A DNA stretch of 64,000 nucleotides, taken from Macrostomum hystrix (Eukaryota > Platyhelminthes > Macrostomidae). The notes beneath the pieces are model-generated. The model was not told the origin of the DNA, did not search any database, and saw only the letters and a list, made by a program, of their open reading frames with translations. The stretch is taken from contig CATNEN010000038.1 of the NCBI GenBank assembly GCA_950097015.1, positions 9,806,001 through 9,870,000 on the forward strand. Direction: 5' to 3'. The position numbers and the translations under genes are program-made. Every line of letters starts with the position of its first letter. The first letter of the stretch is position 1. Positions 12,201 through 23,475 of this stretch are shown here, piece by piece.

Positions 12201-14761
12201 TTACCAGACACTGAATAGGTTCGTCCTCCAGGTAGCCATAGCTGAATACCACAATGATTCTAATGTCACTAGTCTGCGAAGCGTGATATTGTGATTTTTC
12301 TATTTTAACTGAAATAAAACTCAGTAGCCGCAGAAATTAAAAAGACTCAGTCTTCTGCAGCCATCAGCATACGTATTAGCCACCTCACTCCTCCGCCACT
12401 AGCCCTTGAGTGTACATATTAGCCACCTCACTCCTCCGCCACTAGCCCTTGAGGTAGATATTAGCCACCTCACTCCTCCGCCTCTAGCCCTTGAGTGTAC
12501 ATATTAGCCACCTCACTCCTCCATCCCTAGCCCTCGGGTGTACGTATCAGCCCACCTCACTCCTGCCTCTGTCCCTTTAGCGTACATATTAAACCCACTC
12601 TTCCTTCAAAATATATCACTATCACTCAATCAGTAATATGTCCCTATAAGCTCATTTACAAAAGTACACAGGAAAGTCAGATTTAAACTGTCATGCCTCA
12701 AATTTGTAGAATCACCTTCATTCTAGCCAGTGCATCTCGGGCTGAAGTCTTGTACAGAGCCTTGTAGGCAACTGTGATGTTATTTTGGCTGAGCGAGAGA
12801 TCGCTTTCAAACTGTACGCCAACCTGAGAATTGGTTTTTGGCCTTGGATTTATTTCTATTAGATTTAAGCGATGCAAATTATCAGTTCAGAAAAAACACC
12901 GACAATCCGTGGCAATGAGAACACAATCACGATTCCAACCTACTGGATAGATCTGGTCCGCTTCCGTTAGCAGAATACCAATTCTCTTCCATTTGTACTT
13001 TAGAAGCACGGCGATAATTGCTGGATTGTACAGGCTGTGAGTCAACTGTAGGCGGCTGAAGGTCGGATAGTTGGACTTGTCGGAAAGCAGAGGCGATGCG
13101 TTCCCGTAGGAGATCTGTAAAGAATGGGATCGGGATCTGGGATCGGGATCTGGGATCGGGATCTGGGATCGGGATCTGGGATCGGGATCTGGGATCGGGA
13201 TCTGGGATCGGGATCTGGGATCGGGATCTGGGATCGGGATCTGGGATCGGGATCTGGGATCGGGATCTGGGATCGGGATCTGGGATCGGGATCTGGGATC
13301 GGGATCTGGGATCGGGATCTGGGATCGGGATCTGGGATCGGGATCTGGGATCGGGATCTGGGATCGGGATCTGGGATCGGGATCTGGGATCGGGATCTGG
13401 GATCGGGATCTGGGATCGGGATCTGGGATCGGGATCTGGGATCGGGATCTGGGATCGGGATCTGGGATCGGGATCTGGGATCGGGATCTGGGATCGGGAT
13501 CTGGGATCGGGATCTGGGATCGGGATCTGGGATCGGGATCTGGGATCGGGATCTGGGATCGGGATCTGGGATCGGGATCTGGGATCGGGATCTGGGATCG
13601 GGATCTGGGATCGGGATCTGGGATCGGGATCTGGGATCGGGATCTGGGATCGGGATCTGGGATCGGGATCTGGGATCGGGATCTGGGATCGGGATCTGGG
13701 ATCGGGATCTGGGATCGGGATCTGGGATCGGGATCTGGGATCGGGATCTGGGATCGGGATCTGGGATCGGGATCTGGGATCGGGATCTGGGATCGGGATC
13801 TGGGATCGGGATCTGGGATCGGGATCTGGGATCGGGATCTGGGATCGGGATCTGGGATCGGGATCTGGGATCGGGATCTGGGATCGGGATCTGGGATCGG
13901 GATCTGGGATCGGGATCTGGGATCGGGATCTGGGATCGGGATCTGGGATCGGGATCTGGGATCGGGATCTGGGATCGGGATCTGGGATCGGGATCTGGGA
14001 TCGGGATCTGGGATCGGGATCTGGGATCGGGATCTGGGATCGGGATCTGGGATCGGGATCTGGGATCGGGATCTGGGATCGGGATCTGGGATCGGGATCT
14101 GGGATCGGGATCTGGGATCGGGATCTGGGATCGGGATCTGGGATCGGGATCTGGGATCGGGATCTGGGATCGGGATCTGGGATCGGGATCTGGGATCGGG
14201 ATCTGGGATCGGGATCTGGGATCGGGATCTGGGATCGGGATCTGGGATCGGGATCTGGGATCGGGATCTGGGATCGGGATCTGGGATCGAGATCTGCATC
14301 ACTTACAACCGGCACATTGTAGAACTTGGCCACGGCAGCCACCACCTGTGATTGCTGTGAGTAGGCAACTCCCAGGATCAACAACTTTGCTGGAGCAGCG
14401 AAGTAGCCTTCGATAAATGCTCTGGTGGCACTTCCGGGATTCTCCTGCAAGGATAGGTTTTTGATGTCTCACTTATCCATCGATAGTTAATGACAGTCGT
14501 GCTCACCGCCTTCCTACTCACCGGAATGGCGCACTCGTAGAAGATCTTCAGTCGCCATTCGGGAAAGAAGTCCGTCAAGCCGTTGATGAGCGGCTCGAAG
14601 GCTGTCAGCATGAGACGGTGCGGCGCCCAGCCCTCCGGACTGCAGCAGATGTTGAGGACGGCGACTTGGACTCTCTTGTCATCAGCAGCGACAGCTTGAG
14701 GCTGCCTGTGAGCTGCTAGCAACAGGATCAGCATCAAAATTTTTCCACGGGAAGTTTTCAT
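6279..14761 (-). CDS. GABBR2-like: GABA-B receptor subunit 2-like class C GPCR, gene A (14 exons, complete)
   Basis: Predicted 780-residue class C G-protein-coupled receptor. Exons: 14522-14761, 14307-14444, 12944-13114, 12716-12823, 12205-12273, 11918-12106, 11456-11674, 10078-10141, 9926-10003, 8663-9048, 8136-8258, 7954-8050, 6569-6807, 6279-6500. All borders are GT/AG and phases agree. Residues 1-25 are a signal peptide. Exons 1-9 form the Venus-flytrap ectodomain ([26 protein letters not shown]). Exon 10 holds TM1-3 with [16 protein letters not shown], a GABBR2-type signature, preceded by [14 protein letters not shown], which matches the GABBR2 linker. Exon 11 is TM4, exon 12 the second outer loop and start of TM5, exon 13 the rest of TM5 plus TM6 ([21 protein letters not shown]). 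Exon 14 gives TM7 and a Gly/Ala-rich tail ending at TGA 6279. The tail is short, and I see no heptad coiled coil like the one GABA-B subunits use to pair. Several introns hold minisatellites. The ligand is not established. Confidence 0.9.
6826..7100 (+). repeat. GGTT tetranucleotide array
   Basis: About 68 copies of GGTT with GTTT interruptions near the right end, in intron 12 of receptor gene A. The apparent Gly-Trp-Leu-Val frames are a by-product. Confidence 0.95.
7745..7900 (+). mobile_element. SINE-A-related copy, diverged
   Basis: tRNA-like head (TGGCCTAGTGGTTAAAGC and GGGAGTTCGAATCTC) followed by CCCAGTCCACGGACTGAA, inside an intron of receptor gene A. It lacks part of the body. Confidence 0.65.
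8335..8625 (+). repeat. 31-bp minisatellite in intron 10 of gene A
   Basis: Seven clean copies and decayed ends of a unit containing CGATTATTGAGGGCCTGATG and CTTCTACCCAT. The edge beside exon 10 (8604-8630) resembles single-copy sequence at 30009-30035 in gene B. Confidence 0.9.
9360..9840. repeat. Interspersed repeat C/D, most complete copy
   Basis: Unknown element in intron 9 of receptor gene A. Its left half (9455-9610, with CAACTTCCAGAATCACAAAA and GATATTCGACGATTCTCG) recurs at 35440-35580. Its right half (9715-9840, with GTGGACTTTCAC, GGGAGCCATCGTGAAGTGGG and TTTCCACTGATAAATTATTG) recurs at 28143-28450. No coding capacity seen. Confidence 0.55.
10955..11350 (+). repeat. 78-bp tandem repeat
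   Basis: Five near-identical copies with a partial sixth, starts spaced exactly 78 bases (10955, 11033, 11111, 11189, 11267). Key parts are ACCATAGACTATTTTAG and GATACGCTTATACCTAG. It lies in intron 7 of gene A. The period is a multiple of three, so one frame stays open; no coding role is inferred. Confidence 0.95.
12372..12590 (+). repeat. 43-bp minisatellite
   Basis: About five copies of a pyrimidine-rich unit with ATTAGCCACCTCACTCCTCC, increasingly diverged to the right, in intron 4 of gene A. Confidence 0.85.
13126..14290 (+). repeat. 13-bp array, about 89 near-perfect copies
   Basis: Unit GGGATCGGGATCT repeated without visible error except the last unit. It fills intron 2 of receptor gene A between the donor at 14306 and acceptor at 13115. 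Because 13 is not a multiple of three and the unit has no stop in any phase, all six frames stay open across it. The plus strand is G-rich with GGG runs every 6-7 bases. Confidence 0.97.
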
Positions 14762-15259
14762 TGTCCTTCAAGAAGAACTGGAAAGTCTAAGACGGACTAG
14801 GCTGTTAGTTTGATTAGCGTTAATCTGTCTGAGGAAGGAGGATGTCAGATTTATTAATCTAAGTTGAAATAAATTCAACTTGCATCTCAGATTTGCCGGC
14901 TTTACAGCCAATCAGGCCTGCTCGAGAGAAATATTCGTTTGATGAAATTCAATTAGTTTGTCTGAAGAAATTCAGATACAAGCAGTGAGAAATTCAATGC
15001 AAGCCAATTGTAGCTAGATATTTCTCGGCCCAATTCATCGTCTAGCAGAATTGAAAAGCTTATTTAGATACTGGAACATAGAAAAAATGGAGCAGAGGAG
15101 ACAAACGCTTTGAATTCTGAACTGAGAACTAACTGCGTAGGACGTAGGACGAGGCTCTTCTCAAAGATTATTTCGCTGCAGAAATGAAGAACGTAGATAG
15201 ATTAATTGTGATCGGCTGTGTACAGGCACCTCTACTGCACCTATCCAAGTTCCTGCCCC

Positions 15260-15384
15260 AGCTAATACTAGTACCCATTTTACAGCGAGAACGCATATTG
15301 TCCCCATTGTGCTGAGGTTCGACTGAGAATTTATTGGAAAACTTCCCAAAATGGCCAGATTTTTGGCGGTCGAATTGTGGCACT
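15260..15384. repeat. SINE-A-like leader of the 14-bp satellite, left copy
   Basis: Nearly identical to 18542-18666 (about two differences). On the minus strand it includes AAATGGGTACTAGTATTAGC, similar to the SINE-A body, so the leader seems to derive from a decayed SINE-A. Confidence 0.7.
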
Positions 15385-16645
15385 TAAACTGTGGTAGTCA
15401 AATTGTGGTAGTCAAACTGTGGTAGTTAAACTGTGGTAGTCAAACTGTGGTAGTCAAACTGTGGCACTTAAACTGTGGTAGTCAAACTGTGGTAGTCAAA
15501 CTGTGGTAGTTAAACTGTGGTAGTCAAACTGTGGTAGTCAAACTGTGGTAGTCAAACTGTGGTAGTCAAAGAAGATCTGACTGTGGTAGTCAGACTGTGG
15601 TAGTCAAACTGTGGTAGTCAAACTGTGGCACTTAAACTGTGGTAGTCAAACTGTGGTAGTCAAACTGTGGTAGTTAAACTGTGGTAGTCAAACTGTGGTA
15701 GTCAAACTGTGGCACTTAAACTGTGGTAGTCAAACTGTGGTAGTCAAACTGTGGTAGTTAAACTGTGGTAGTCAAACTGTGGTAGTCAAACTGTGGTAGT
15801 CAAACTGTGGTAGTCAAAGAAGATCTGACTGTGGTAGTCAGACTGTGGTAGTCAAACTGTGGTAGTTAAACTGTGGTAGTCAAACTGTGGTAGTCAAACT
15901 GTGGTAGTCAAACTGTGGTAGTCAAACTGTGGTAGTTAAACTGTGGTAGTCAGACTGTGGTGGTCAAACTGTGGTAGTTAAACTGTGGTAGTCAGACTGT
16001 GGTGGTCAAACTGTGGCAGTTAAACTGTGGTAGTCAGACTGTGGTAGTCAAACTGTGGTAGTTAAACTGTGGTAGTCAAACTGTGGCAGTTAAACTGTGG
16101 TAGTCAGACTGTGGTGGTCAAACTGTGGTAGTTAAACTGTTGTAGTCAAACTGTGGTAGTCAAACTGTGGTAGTCAAACTGTGGTAGTCAAACTGTGGCA
16201 GTTAAACTGTGGTAGTCAGACTGTGGTGGTCAAACTGTGGTAGTCAAACTGTGGTAGTCAAACTGTGGTAGTCAAACTGTGGTAGTCAGACTGTGGTGGT
16301 CAAACTGTGGTAGTCAGACTGTGGTAGTCAAACTGTGGTAGTCAAACTGTTGTAGTCAAACTGTGATATTCAAACTGGGTAGTCAAACTGCGGTAGTCAA
16401 ACTGTGGTAGTCAAACTGTGGTAGTCAAACTGTGGTAGTCAAATTGTGGTAGTCAAACTGTGGTAGTCAAACTGTGGTAGTCAAACTGTGGCAGTCAAAC
16501 TGTGGTAGTCAAACTGTGGTAGTCAAACTGTGGTAGTCAGACTGTGGTGGTCAAACTGTGGTAGTCAGACTGTGGTGGTCAAACTGTGGTAGTCAGACTG
16601 TGGTGGTCAAACTGTGATATTCAAACTTTGGTAGTCAAAATGTGA
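15385..16645 (+). repeat. 14-bp satellite block 1
   Basis: About 90 copies of ACTGTGGTAGTCAA with variants (GGCAGT, AGTTAA, AGTCAG). It lies between receptor gene A and the DEG/ENaC exon. Confidence 0.97.
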
Positions 16646-17130
16646 TAGTCTGAAGTTAAACATCAGGGTAAAAATCCTGTTCGCATTGTCATTGTGGTAC
16701 CTGTGAGTTGCAGCTTTGCGTGAACTTATTCAACAGCCTCCTTAGAAGGAACTGAATTTCAATAATAACTGCCATTTTCGATCATGATTGAATTTTCCAT
16801 TCAGCTCCTGAACATCCACAATAGGCACACCCGGTTCTAATTATTAGTCACAATGCAACCTGCATGTCCACGATAAAAAATTCAATACCGGAGGTGGAGA
16901 AGCTAAATATTCTTTTTTAATCAGGTGATGGCTCCACATAGAGACAATATTTCTCGAACAAATCAATAAAATTCTAAAGAGTTACATTATTTGATTATAG
17001 GACATAAATAACCCAGAGCCTAAAGTACGCCCCTAGACCTCAGCGTCAGTTTTTTAATTCTCCCACCCATGCAGGCATCACATCCTCATTGATTGTCGGA
17101 CTCAGAGCAAGCCAGCTCTCAATTAGCGCC

Positions 17131-18543
17131 TCAATTAACGTTTGAACCGACCGCCCGCTTGCGCCACGCGACCTGGCAACAGTCGTGCAGCAGCTCCAGC
17201 AGCTCCAGAGCGGACAGCAGCGACATGGCCAAGAAGAGTCCAAGTAGGCCGCCAACATCCGCAGTCAGCGAGCCGAATCCATAGGCGAGTGACAGACGCA
17301 CCTCCTGGCTCTTGAACTCGGTGGCTGAGAGTTCCATTAGAAGCAGCGACTCGCGCACCTTCAAGAAGCTTGCATTGTTTACCAGGTACGATAGGCCAGG
17401 TGTTGGTCCGTCTTTGTCCACAAAGCGAGCTGAGACGTGGTTGCTCATGAAGACTTCCCAGTCTCTAAGGGACGGCCAGAGGCTGGATGAGTAATCGTAG
17501 CTGTAGGTGCGCTGGCGGCAAGGCAGCTGGCCCGAGCATCGCGCGGTGGCCCGGTGCAAAATGCGCTCCCTCTTCTGAAAGATGTCAAAGCTTAGAAGCG
17601 GTGGCGTGGGATACTGCGTCAGGTTAAAACAGGACGGCGCCAGTCGATACTCCCACGGCAGTGGAAACCGCCACATTGTACAATTGAACTGCTCCAGGGA
17701 CAGACGGGCGACTTCCCTGTACCAGCAGAATATGCTGCTGTACTTGTACAGGACCTTATCCTGGCTGTACGGCTCAACAAACTCAACATATCTGTTGCTA
17801 CTTTCGCATCTCTTGACGCCGCCGTCCTCGTCAATGACTGTATCCTGCATCTTGATGGATATTCGATGACTCTGCGCTGGTCCGATGGTCAGAAACGCGT
17901 CTAACTGGCCTGGAAACTGACCTCTTGGCGTCATGAAAACGTGCAACTTCATTGGTCCCTTGAATTCAACGCCATAATTGAAACTCCAATCGACTGGCTT
18001 CACGTTGATGTCGGCGTCCATGAAGCGCAGGACGTCCTGCTCCGTTGAATTGTCGAACGGTGCCGGAAGCAGAGGGTCGAGAAACAGGCCGAACTGCACG
18101 TAGCTGGTCGGGTTCTGCAACACCCGAATGTCTTGGTCCGTCAGATTGAACGCGAAGCAGTTGAGAAAGCCGGGGTGCCTGAAGTTCCTCATGAAGGGAT
18201 GCGAATCTCCGCTGATGTAGTACTGCGCAACCAGCTGGTTCAGCCTGCGGCCCATCCTGTCAGCCAGAAACTGGTACGGCAATGTGTTCACGAGCCTGAT
18301 GGCGTAGTTCTCGGCCATCATGTCTGCGCCATTCCGATGCTCGATTCCTTCGAAGCTCAGCCTCAGCAGCGTGGCGTCCTCTGGACCGAGTGTCACCGAG
18401 TAGCTGCCGGATATTGGGCTCTGGTTACATACGTAGACCTCGGGGAATTCAAAGTCCAGTTCGTTCGCTCGAATCGTTGTCTTGATCTCGCCGCCGATGA
18501 AGCTGCGATAAGACTCGTGAATGCGCAAGGCGCAGCAGCTCAG
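17131..18543 (-). CDS. DEG/ENaC-family sodium channel, main exon (5' truncated in this assembly)
   Basis: One long exon of about 470 codons, ending at TGA 17131, encodes the extracellular domain, TM2 and C-terminus of an amiloride-type channel. Visible motifs are the post-TM1 box FPEVYVCN, a Cys-rich extracellular region (GFLNCFAFN, CRQRTYSYDYSSSLWP) and the pre-TM2/TM2 signature ADVGGLLGLFLAMS followed by LLSALELLELL. Family members are trimeric cation channels gated by acid, peptides or force. The open frame begins after a plausible acceptor AG at 18544-18545, but there is no ATG and no TM1; both should lie in an upstream exon. Upstream is a SINE fragment and 3.9 kb of satellite, and no TM1 exon was found before 23.4 kb. 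In the usual GxS selectivity filter the first Gly is Ala here (AMS). It may be an active gene with a distant first exon, a broken copy, or an assembly join. Confidence 0.85.
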   Translation of the reverse strand: MSCCALRIHESYRSFIGGEIKTTIRANELDFEFPEVYVCNQSPISGSYSVTLGPEDATLLRLSFEGIEHRNGADMMAENYAIRLVNTLPYQFLADRMGRRLNQLVAQYYISGDSHPFMRNFRHPGFLNCFAFNLTDQDIRVLQNPTSYVQFGLFLDPLLPAPFDNSTEQDVLRFMDADINVKPVDWSFNYGVEFKGPMKLHVFMTPRGQFPGQLDAFLTIGPAQSHRISIKMQDTVIDEDGGVKRCESSNRYVEFVEPYSQDKVLYKYSSIFCWYREVARLSLEQFNCTMWRFPLPWEYRLAPSCFNLTQYPTPPLLSFDIFQKRERILHRATARCSGQLPCRQRTYSYDYSSSLWPSLRDWEVFMSNHVSARFVDKDGPTPGLSYLVNNASFLKVRESLLLMELSATEFKSQEVRLSLAYGFGSLTADVGGLLGLFLAMSLLSALELLELLHDCCQVAWRKRAVGSNVN

Positions 18544-18666
18544 CTAATACTAGTACACATTTTACAGCGAGAACGCATATTGTCCCCATTGTGCTGAGGT
18601 GCGACTGAGAATTTATTGGAAAACTTCCCAAAATGGCCAGATTTTTGGCGGTCGAATTGTGGCACT
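18542..18666. repeat. Leader of the 14-bp satellite, right copy
   Basis: Duplicate of 15260-15384 in the same orientation; its left end coincides with the start of the open frame of the DEG/ENaC exon. Confidence 0.75.
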
Positions 18667-21600
18667 TAAACTGTAGTAGTTAAACTGTGGTAGTTCAACT
18701 GTGGTAGTCAAACTGTGGTAGTCAAACTGTGGTAGTCAAACTGTGATATTCAAACTGGGTAGTCAAACTGCGGTAGTCAAACTGTGGTAGTCAAACTGTG
18801 GTAGTCAAACTGTGGTAGTCAAACTGTGGCAGTCAAACTGTGGTAGTCAAACTGTGGTAGTCAAACTGTGGTAGTCAAACTGAAATTCAAACTGTGGTAG
18901 TCAAACTGATATACAAACTGTGGTAGTCAGACTGTGGTAGTCAAACTGTGGTAGTCAATCTGTGGTAGTCAAACTGTGGTAGTCAAACTGTGGTAGTCAA
19001 ACTGTGGTAGTCAAACTGTGGTAGTTAAACTGTGGTAGTCAAACTGTGGTAGTCAAACTGTGGTAGTCAAACTGTGGTAGTCAAACTGTGGTAGTCAAAC
19101 TGTGGCAGTCAAACTGTGGTAGTCAAACTGTGGTAGTCAAACTGTGGTAGTCAAACTGAAATTCAAACTGTGGTAGTCAAACTGATATACAAACTGTGGT
19201 AGTCAGACTGTGGTAGTCAAACTGTGGTAGTCAATCTGTGGTAGTCAAACTGTGGTAGTCAAACTGTGGTAGTCAAACTGTGGTAGTCAAACTGTGGTAG
19301 TTAAACTGTGGTAGTCAAACTGTGGTAGTCAAACTGTGGTAGTCAAACTGTGGTAGTCAAACTGTGGTAGTTAAACTGTGGTAGTCAAACTGTGGTAGTT
19401 AAACTGTGGTAGTCAAACTGTGTTATTCAAACTGTGGTAGTCAAACTGTGGTAGTTAAACTGTGGTAGTCAAACTGTGGTAGTCAAACTGTGGTAGTCAA
19501 ACTGTGGTAGTCAAACTGTGGTAGTTAAACTGTGGTAGTCAAACTGTGGCAGTCAAACTGTGGTAGTCAATCTGTGGTAGTCAAACTGTGGTAGTCAAAC
19601 TGAAATTCAAACTGTGGTAGTCAAACTGATATACAAACTGTGGTAGTCAGACTGTGGTAGTCAAACTGTGGTAGTCAATCTGTGGTAGTCAAACTGTGGT
19701 AGTCAAACTGTGGTAGTCAAACTGTGGTAGTCAAACTGTGGTAGTTAAACTGTGGTAGTCAAACTGTGGTAGTCAAACTGTGGTAGTCAAACTGTGGTAG
19801 TCAAACTGTGGTAGTTAAACTGTGGTAGTCAAACTGTGGTAGTTAAACTGTGGTAGTCAAACTGTGTTATTCAAACTGTGGTAGTCAAACTGTGGTAGTT
19901 AAACTGTGGTATTCAATCTGTGGTAGTCAAACTGTGGCAGTCAAACTTTGGCAGTCAAACTGTGGTAGTCAAACTGTGGAAGTCAAACTGTGGTAGTCAA
20001 ACTGTGGCAGTCAAACTGTGGTAGTCAAACTGTGGTAGTCAAACTGTGGTAGTCAAACTGAAATTCAAACTGTGGTAGTCAAACTGATATACAAACTGTG
20101 GTAGTCAGACTGTGGTAGTCAAACTGTGGTAGTCAATCTGTGGTAGTCAAACTGTGGTAGTCAAACTGTGGTAGTCAAACTGTGGTAGTCAAACTGTGGT
20201 AGTCAAACTGTGGTAGTTAAACTGTGGTAGTCAAACTGTGGTAGTCAAACTGTGGTAGTCAAACTGTGGTAGTCAAACTGTGGTAGTTAAACTGTGGTAG
20301 TCAAACTGTGGTAGTTAAACTGTGGTAGTCAAACTGTGTTATTCAAACTGTGGTAGTCAAACTGTGGTAGTTAAACTGTGGTATTCAATCTGTGGTAGTC
20401 AAACTGTGGCAGTCAAACTTTGGCAGTCAAACTGTGGTAGTCAAACTGTGGAAGTCAAACTGTGGTAGTCAAACTGTGGCAGTCAAACTGTGGTAGTCAA
20501 ACTGTGGTAGTCAAACTGTGGTAGTCAAACTGTGGTAGTCAAACTGTGGTAGTCAAACTGTGGTAGTTAAACTGTGGTAGTCAAACTGTGGTAGTCAAAC
20601 TGTGGTAGTCAAACTGTGGTAGTCAAACTGTGGTAGTTAAACTGTGGTAGTCAAACTGTGGTAGTTAAACTGTGGTAGTCAAACTGTGTTATTCAAACTG
20701 TGGTAGTCAAACTGTGGTAGTTAAACTGTGGTATTCAATCTGTGGTAGTCAAACTGTGGCAGTCAAACTTTGGCAGTCAAACTGTGGTAGTCAAACTGTG
20801 GAAGTCAAACTGTGGTAGTCAAACTGTGGCAGTCAAACTGTGGTAGTCAAACTGTGGTAGTCAAACTGTGGTAGTCAAACTGTGGCAGTCAAACTGTGGC
20901 AGTCAAACTGTGGTAGTCAAACTGTGGCAGTCAAAGTGTGGCAGTCAAACTGTGGCAGTCAAACTGTGGTAGTCAGACTGTGGCAGTCAAACTGTGGCAG
21001 TCAAACTGTGGTAGTCAAACTGTGGTAGTCAAACTGTGGTAGTTAAACTGTGGTATTTAAACTGTGGTAGTCAAACTGTAGTAGTCAAACTGTAGTAGTC
21101 AAACTGTGGTAGTCAAACTGTGGTAGTCAAACTGAAATTCAAACTGTGGTAGTCAAACTGATATACAAACTGTGGTAGTCAGACTGTGGTAGTCAAACTG
21201 TGGTAGTCAATCTGTGGTAGTCAAACTGTGGTAGTCAAACTGTGGTAGTCAAACTGTGGTAGTCAAACTGTGGTAGTTAAACTGTGGTAGTCAAACTGTG
21301 GTAGTCAAACTGTGGTAGTCAAACTGTGGTAGTCAAACTGTGGTAGTTAAACTGTGGTAGTCAAACTGTGGTAGTTAAACTGTGGTAGTCAAACTGTGTT
21401 ATTCAAACTGTGGTAGTCAAACTGTGGTAGTTAAACTGTGGTATTCAATCTGTGGTAGTCAAACTGTGGCAGTCAAACTTTGGCAGTCAAACTGTGGTAG
21501 TCAAACTGTGGAAGTCAAACTGTGGTAGTCAAACTGTGGCAGTCAAACTGTGGTAGTCAAACTGTGGTAGTCAAACTGTGGTAGTCAAACTGAAATTCAA

Positions 21601-22552
21601 ACTGTGGTAGTCAAACTGATATACAAACTGTGGTAGTCAGACTGTGGTAGTCAAACTGTGGTAGTCAATCTGTGGTAGTCAAACTGTGGTAGTCAAACTG
21701 TGGTAGTCAAACTGTGGTAGTCAAACTGTGGTAGTCAAACTGTGGTAGTTAAACTGTGGTAGTCAAACTGTGGTAGTCAAACTGTGGTAGTCAAACTGTG
21801 GTAGTCAAACTGTGGTAGTTAAACTGTGGTAGTCAAACTGTGGTAGTTAAACTGTGGTAGTCAAACTGTGTTATTCAAACTGTGGTAGTCAAACTGTGGT
21901 AGTTAAACTGTGGTATTCAATCTGTGGTAGTCAAACTGTGGCAGTCAAACTTTGGCAGTCAAACTGTGGTAGTCAAACTGTGGAAGTCAAACTGTGGTAG
22001 TCAAACTGTGGCAGTCAAACTGTGGTAGTCAAACTGTGGTAGTCAAACTGTGGTAGTCAAACTGTGGCAGTCAAACTGTGGCAGTCAAACTGTGGTAGTC
22101 AAACTGTGGCAGTCAAACTGTGGCAGTCAAACTGTGGCAGTCAAACTGTGGTAGTCAGACTGTGGCAGTCAAACTGTGGCAGTCAAACTGTGGTAGTCAA
22201 ACTGTGGTAGTCAAACTGTGGTAGTTAAACTGTGGTATTTAAACTGTGGTAGTCAAACTGTGGTAGTCAAACTGTGGTAGTCAAACTGTAGTAGTCAAAC
22301 TGTGGTAGTCAAACTGTGGCAGTCAAACTGTGGTAGTCAAACTGTAGTAGTCAAACTGTGGCAGTCAAACTGTGGCAGTCAAACTGTGGCAGTCAAACTG
22401 TAGTAGTCAAACTGTGGCAGTTAAACTGTGGCAGTCAAACTGTGGTAGTCAAACTGTGGCAGTCAAACTGTGGTAGTCAAACTGTAGTAGTCAAACTGTG
22501 GCAGTCAAACTGTGGCAGTCAAACTGTGGTAGTCAAACTGTAGTAGTCAAAC
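18667..22552 (+). repeat. 14-bp satellite block 2 with higher-order structure
   Basis: About 275 copies of ACTGTGGTAGTCAA. Variant runs such as AACTGAAATTCAAACTG and AACTGATATACAAACTG recur together near 18879, 19155, 19600, 20057, 21130 and 21587, showing duplication of multi-unit blocks. Confidence 0.97.
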
Positions 22553-23475
22553 AGGGATGCTTGCGTGAAGTGGTCTGGGCAAGCTGTTAAAGAGATCCCT
22601 GTGAGATGTTTGCTCACGATGCTCAGTATTTTAATTACAATCCTCAGTACAACAGCTCACGCAGTGCTCTGAGCAGTGAGCATGCATTTTATTTCGAGAT
22701 TATTTGTTAAGTTTTTATTAATAGAAATATTGATAATTTATCTGAGAAGATTCTGAGAGACAAATCCAAAAATAACTTGAAGACCGCCTGGACAAAAACT
22801 AGGTCTAGAGTGCAGGCATGGCAACCGATCAATAGCAACGCGGCTGACAAAACTATTTTATTCACCATCTGAGATTTTTCTGACGTAACTGTATAAACCA
22901 CCTTTACGACAACAGAATTGAACACATTAATACATAAAGTAAAATTAACACTACTCCGTTTAACATTTTCGGTGAACGAAAAAATGAAAAAATAAATTCT
23001 TCTTTTTTGTTTTAGTAGCGTTAATTACAAATATACGGTTTTAAAACTACATTTTAATACCACAATAAATAAGAGCTAGCTAGTATAAGACAGTGCACAA
23101 ATCAATGGTCGCTTCACATTATTATAAATGAGTGATTTAAAATTATTTTAAGTTTCTTATTAGTTTTTTCTTTTATTTCAGGTTGTGCACTGCTAAACGA
23201 CCTTTTTTAATTTCTAAAATTTCCTTTAAGCATAGCTCACTGGCTAAAATCAGGTGGACACAGGAGCTTCAGCTAAAATGTGGAGAATTTATTGAGCTTT
23301 TAAAAAAGACATTTCGAAAATATGTTGCATGATATCGGTCTTGTTTGCGTCTCTGACTAAGTAGTGTATCAGAATTTTCTAACCTGCTCAGTGTATTTTC
23401 GGGACAGCCAGTCAGCCTACACTAGTCTTAAAAATGGGTGCTTGGCGGTGAGTTGTCTCTCCAATTTCTAGAATC
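22553..23475. other. Unassigned AT-rich spacer
   Basis: No exon, RNA gene or repeat family recognised between the satellite and the SINE-B near GT15. A DEG/ENaC TM1 exon was looked for here and not found. Confidence 0.5.

Noticed and set aside
12887-14450. Long open frames of 400-507 codons across the 13-bp array on both strands
   Set aside because: They arise because the unit has no stop in any frame; real receptor exons splice out around the array at 13114 and 14307.
18449-18631. Hydrophobic frame (TICVLAVKCVLVLAELL) as the missing DEG/ENaC TM1
   Set aside because: It lies in the duplicated leader, also present at 15.3 kb without a channel, and is out of frame with the channel exon.
18667-22552. 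CRISPR-like repeat array
   Set aside because: Units are directly adjacent with no unique spacers, and the DNA is eukaryotic.
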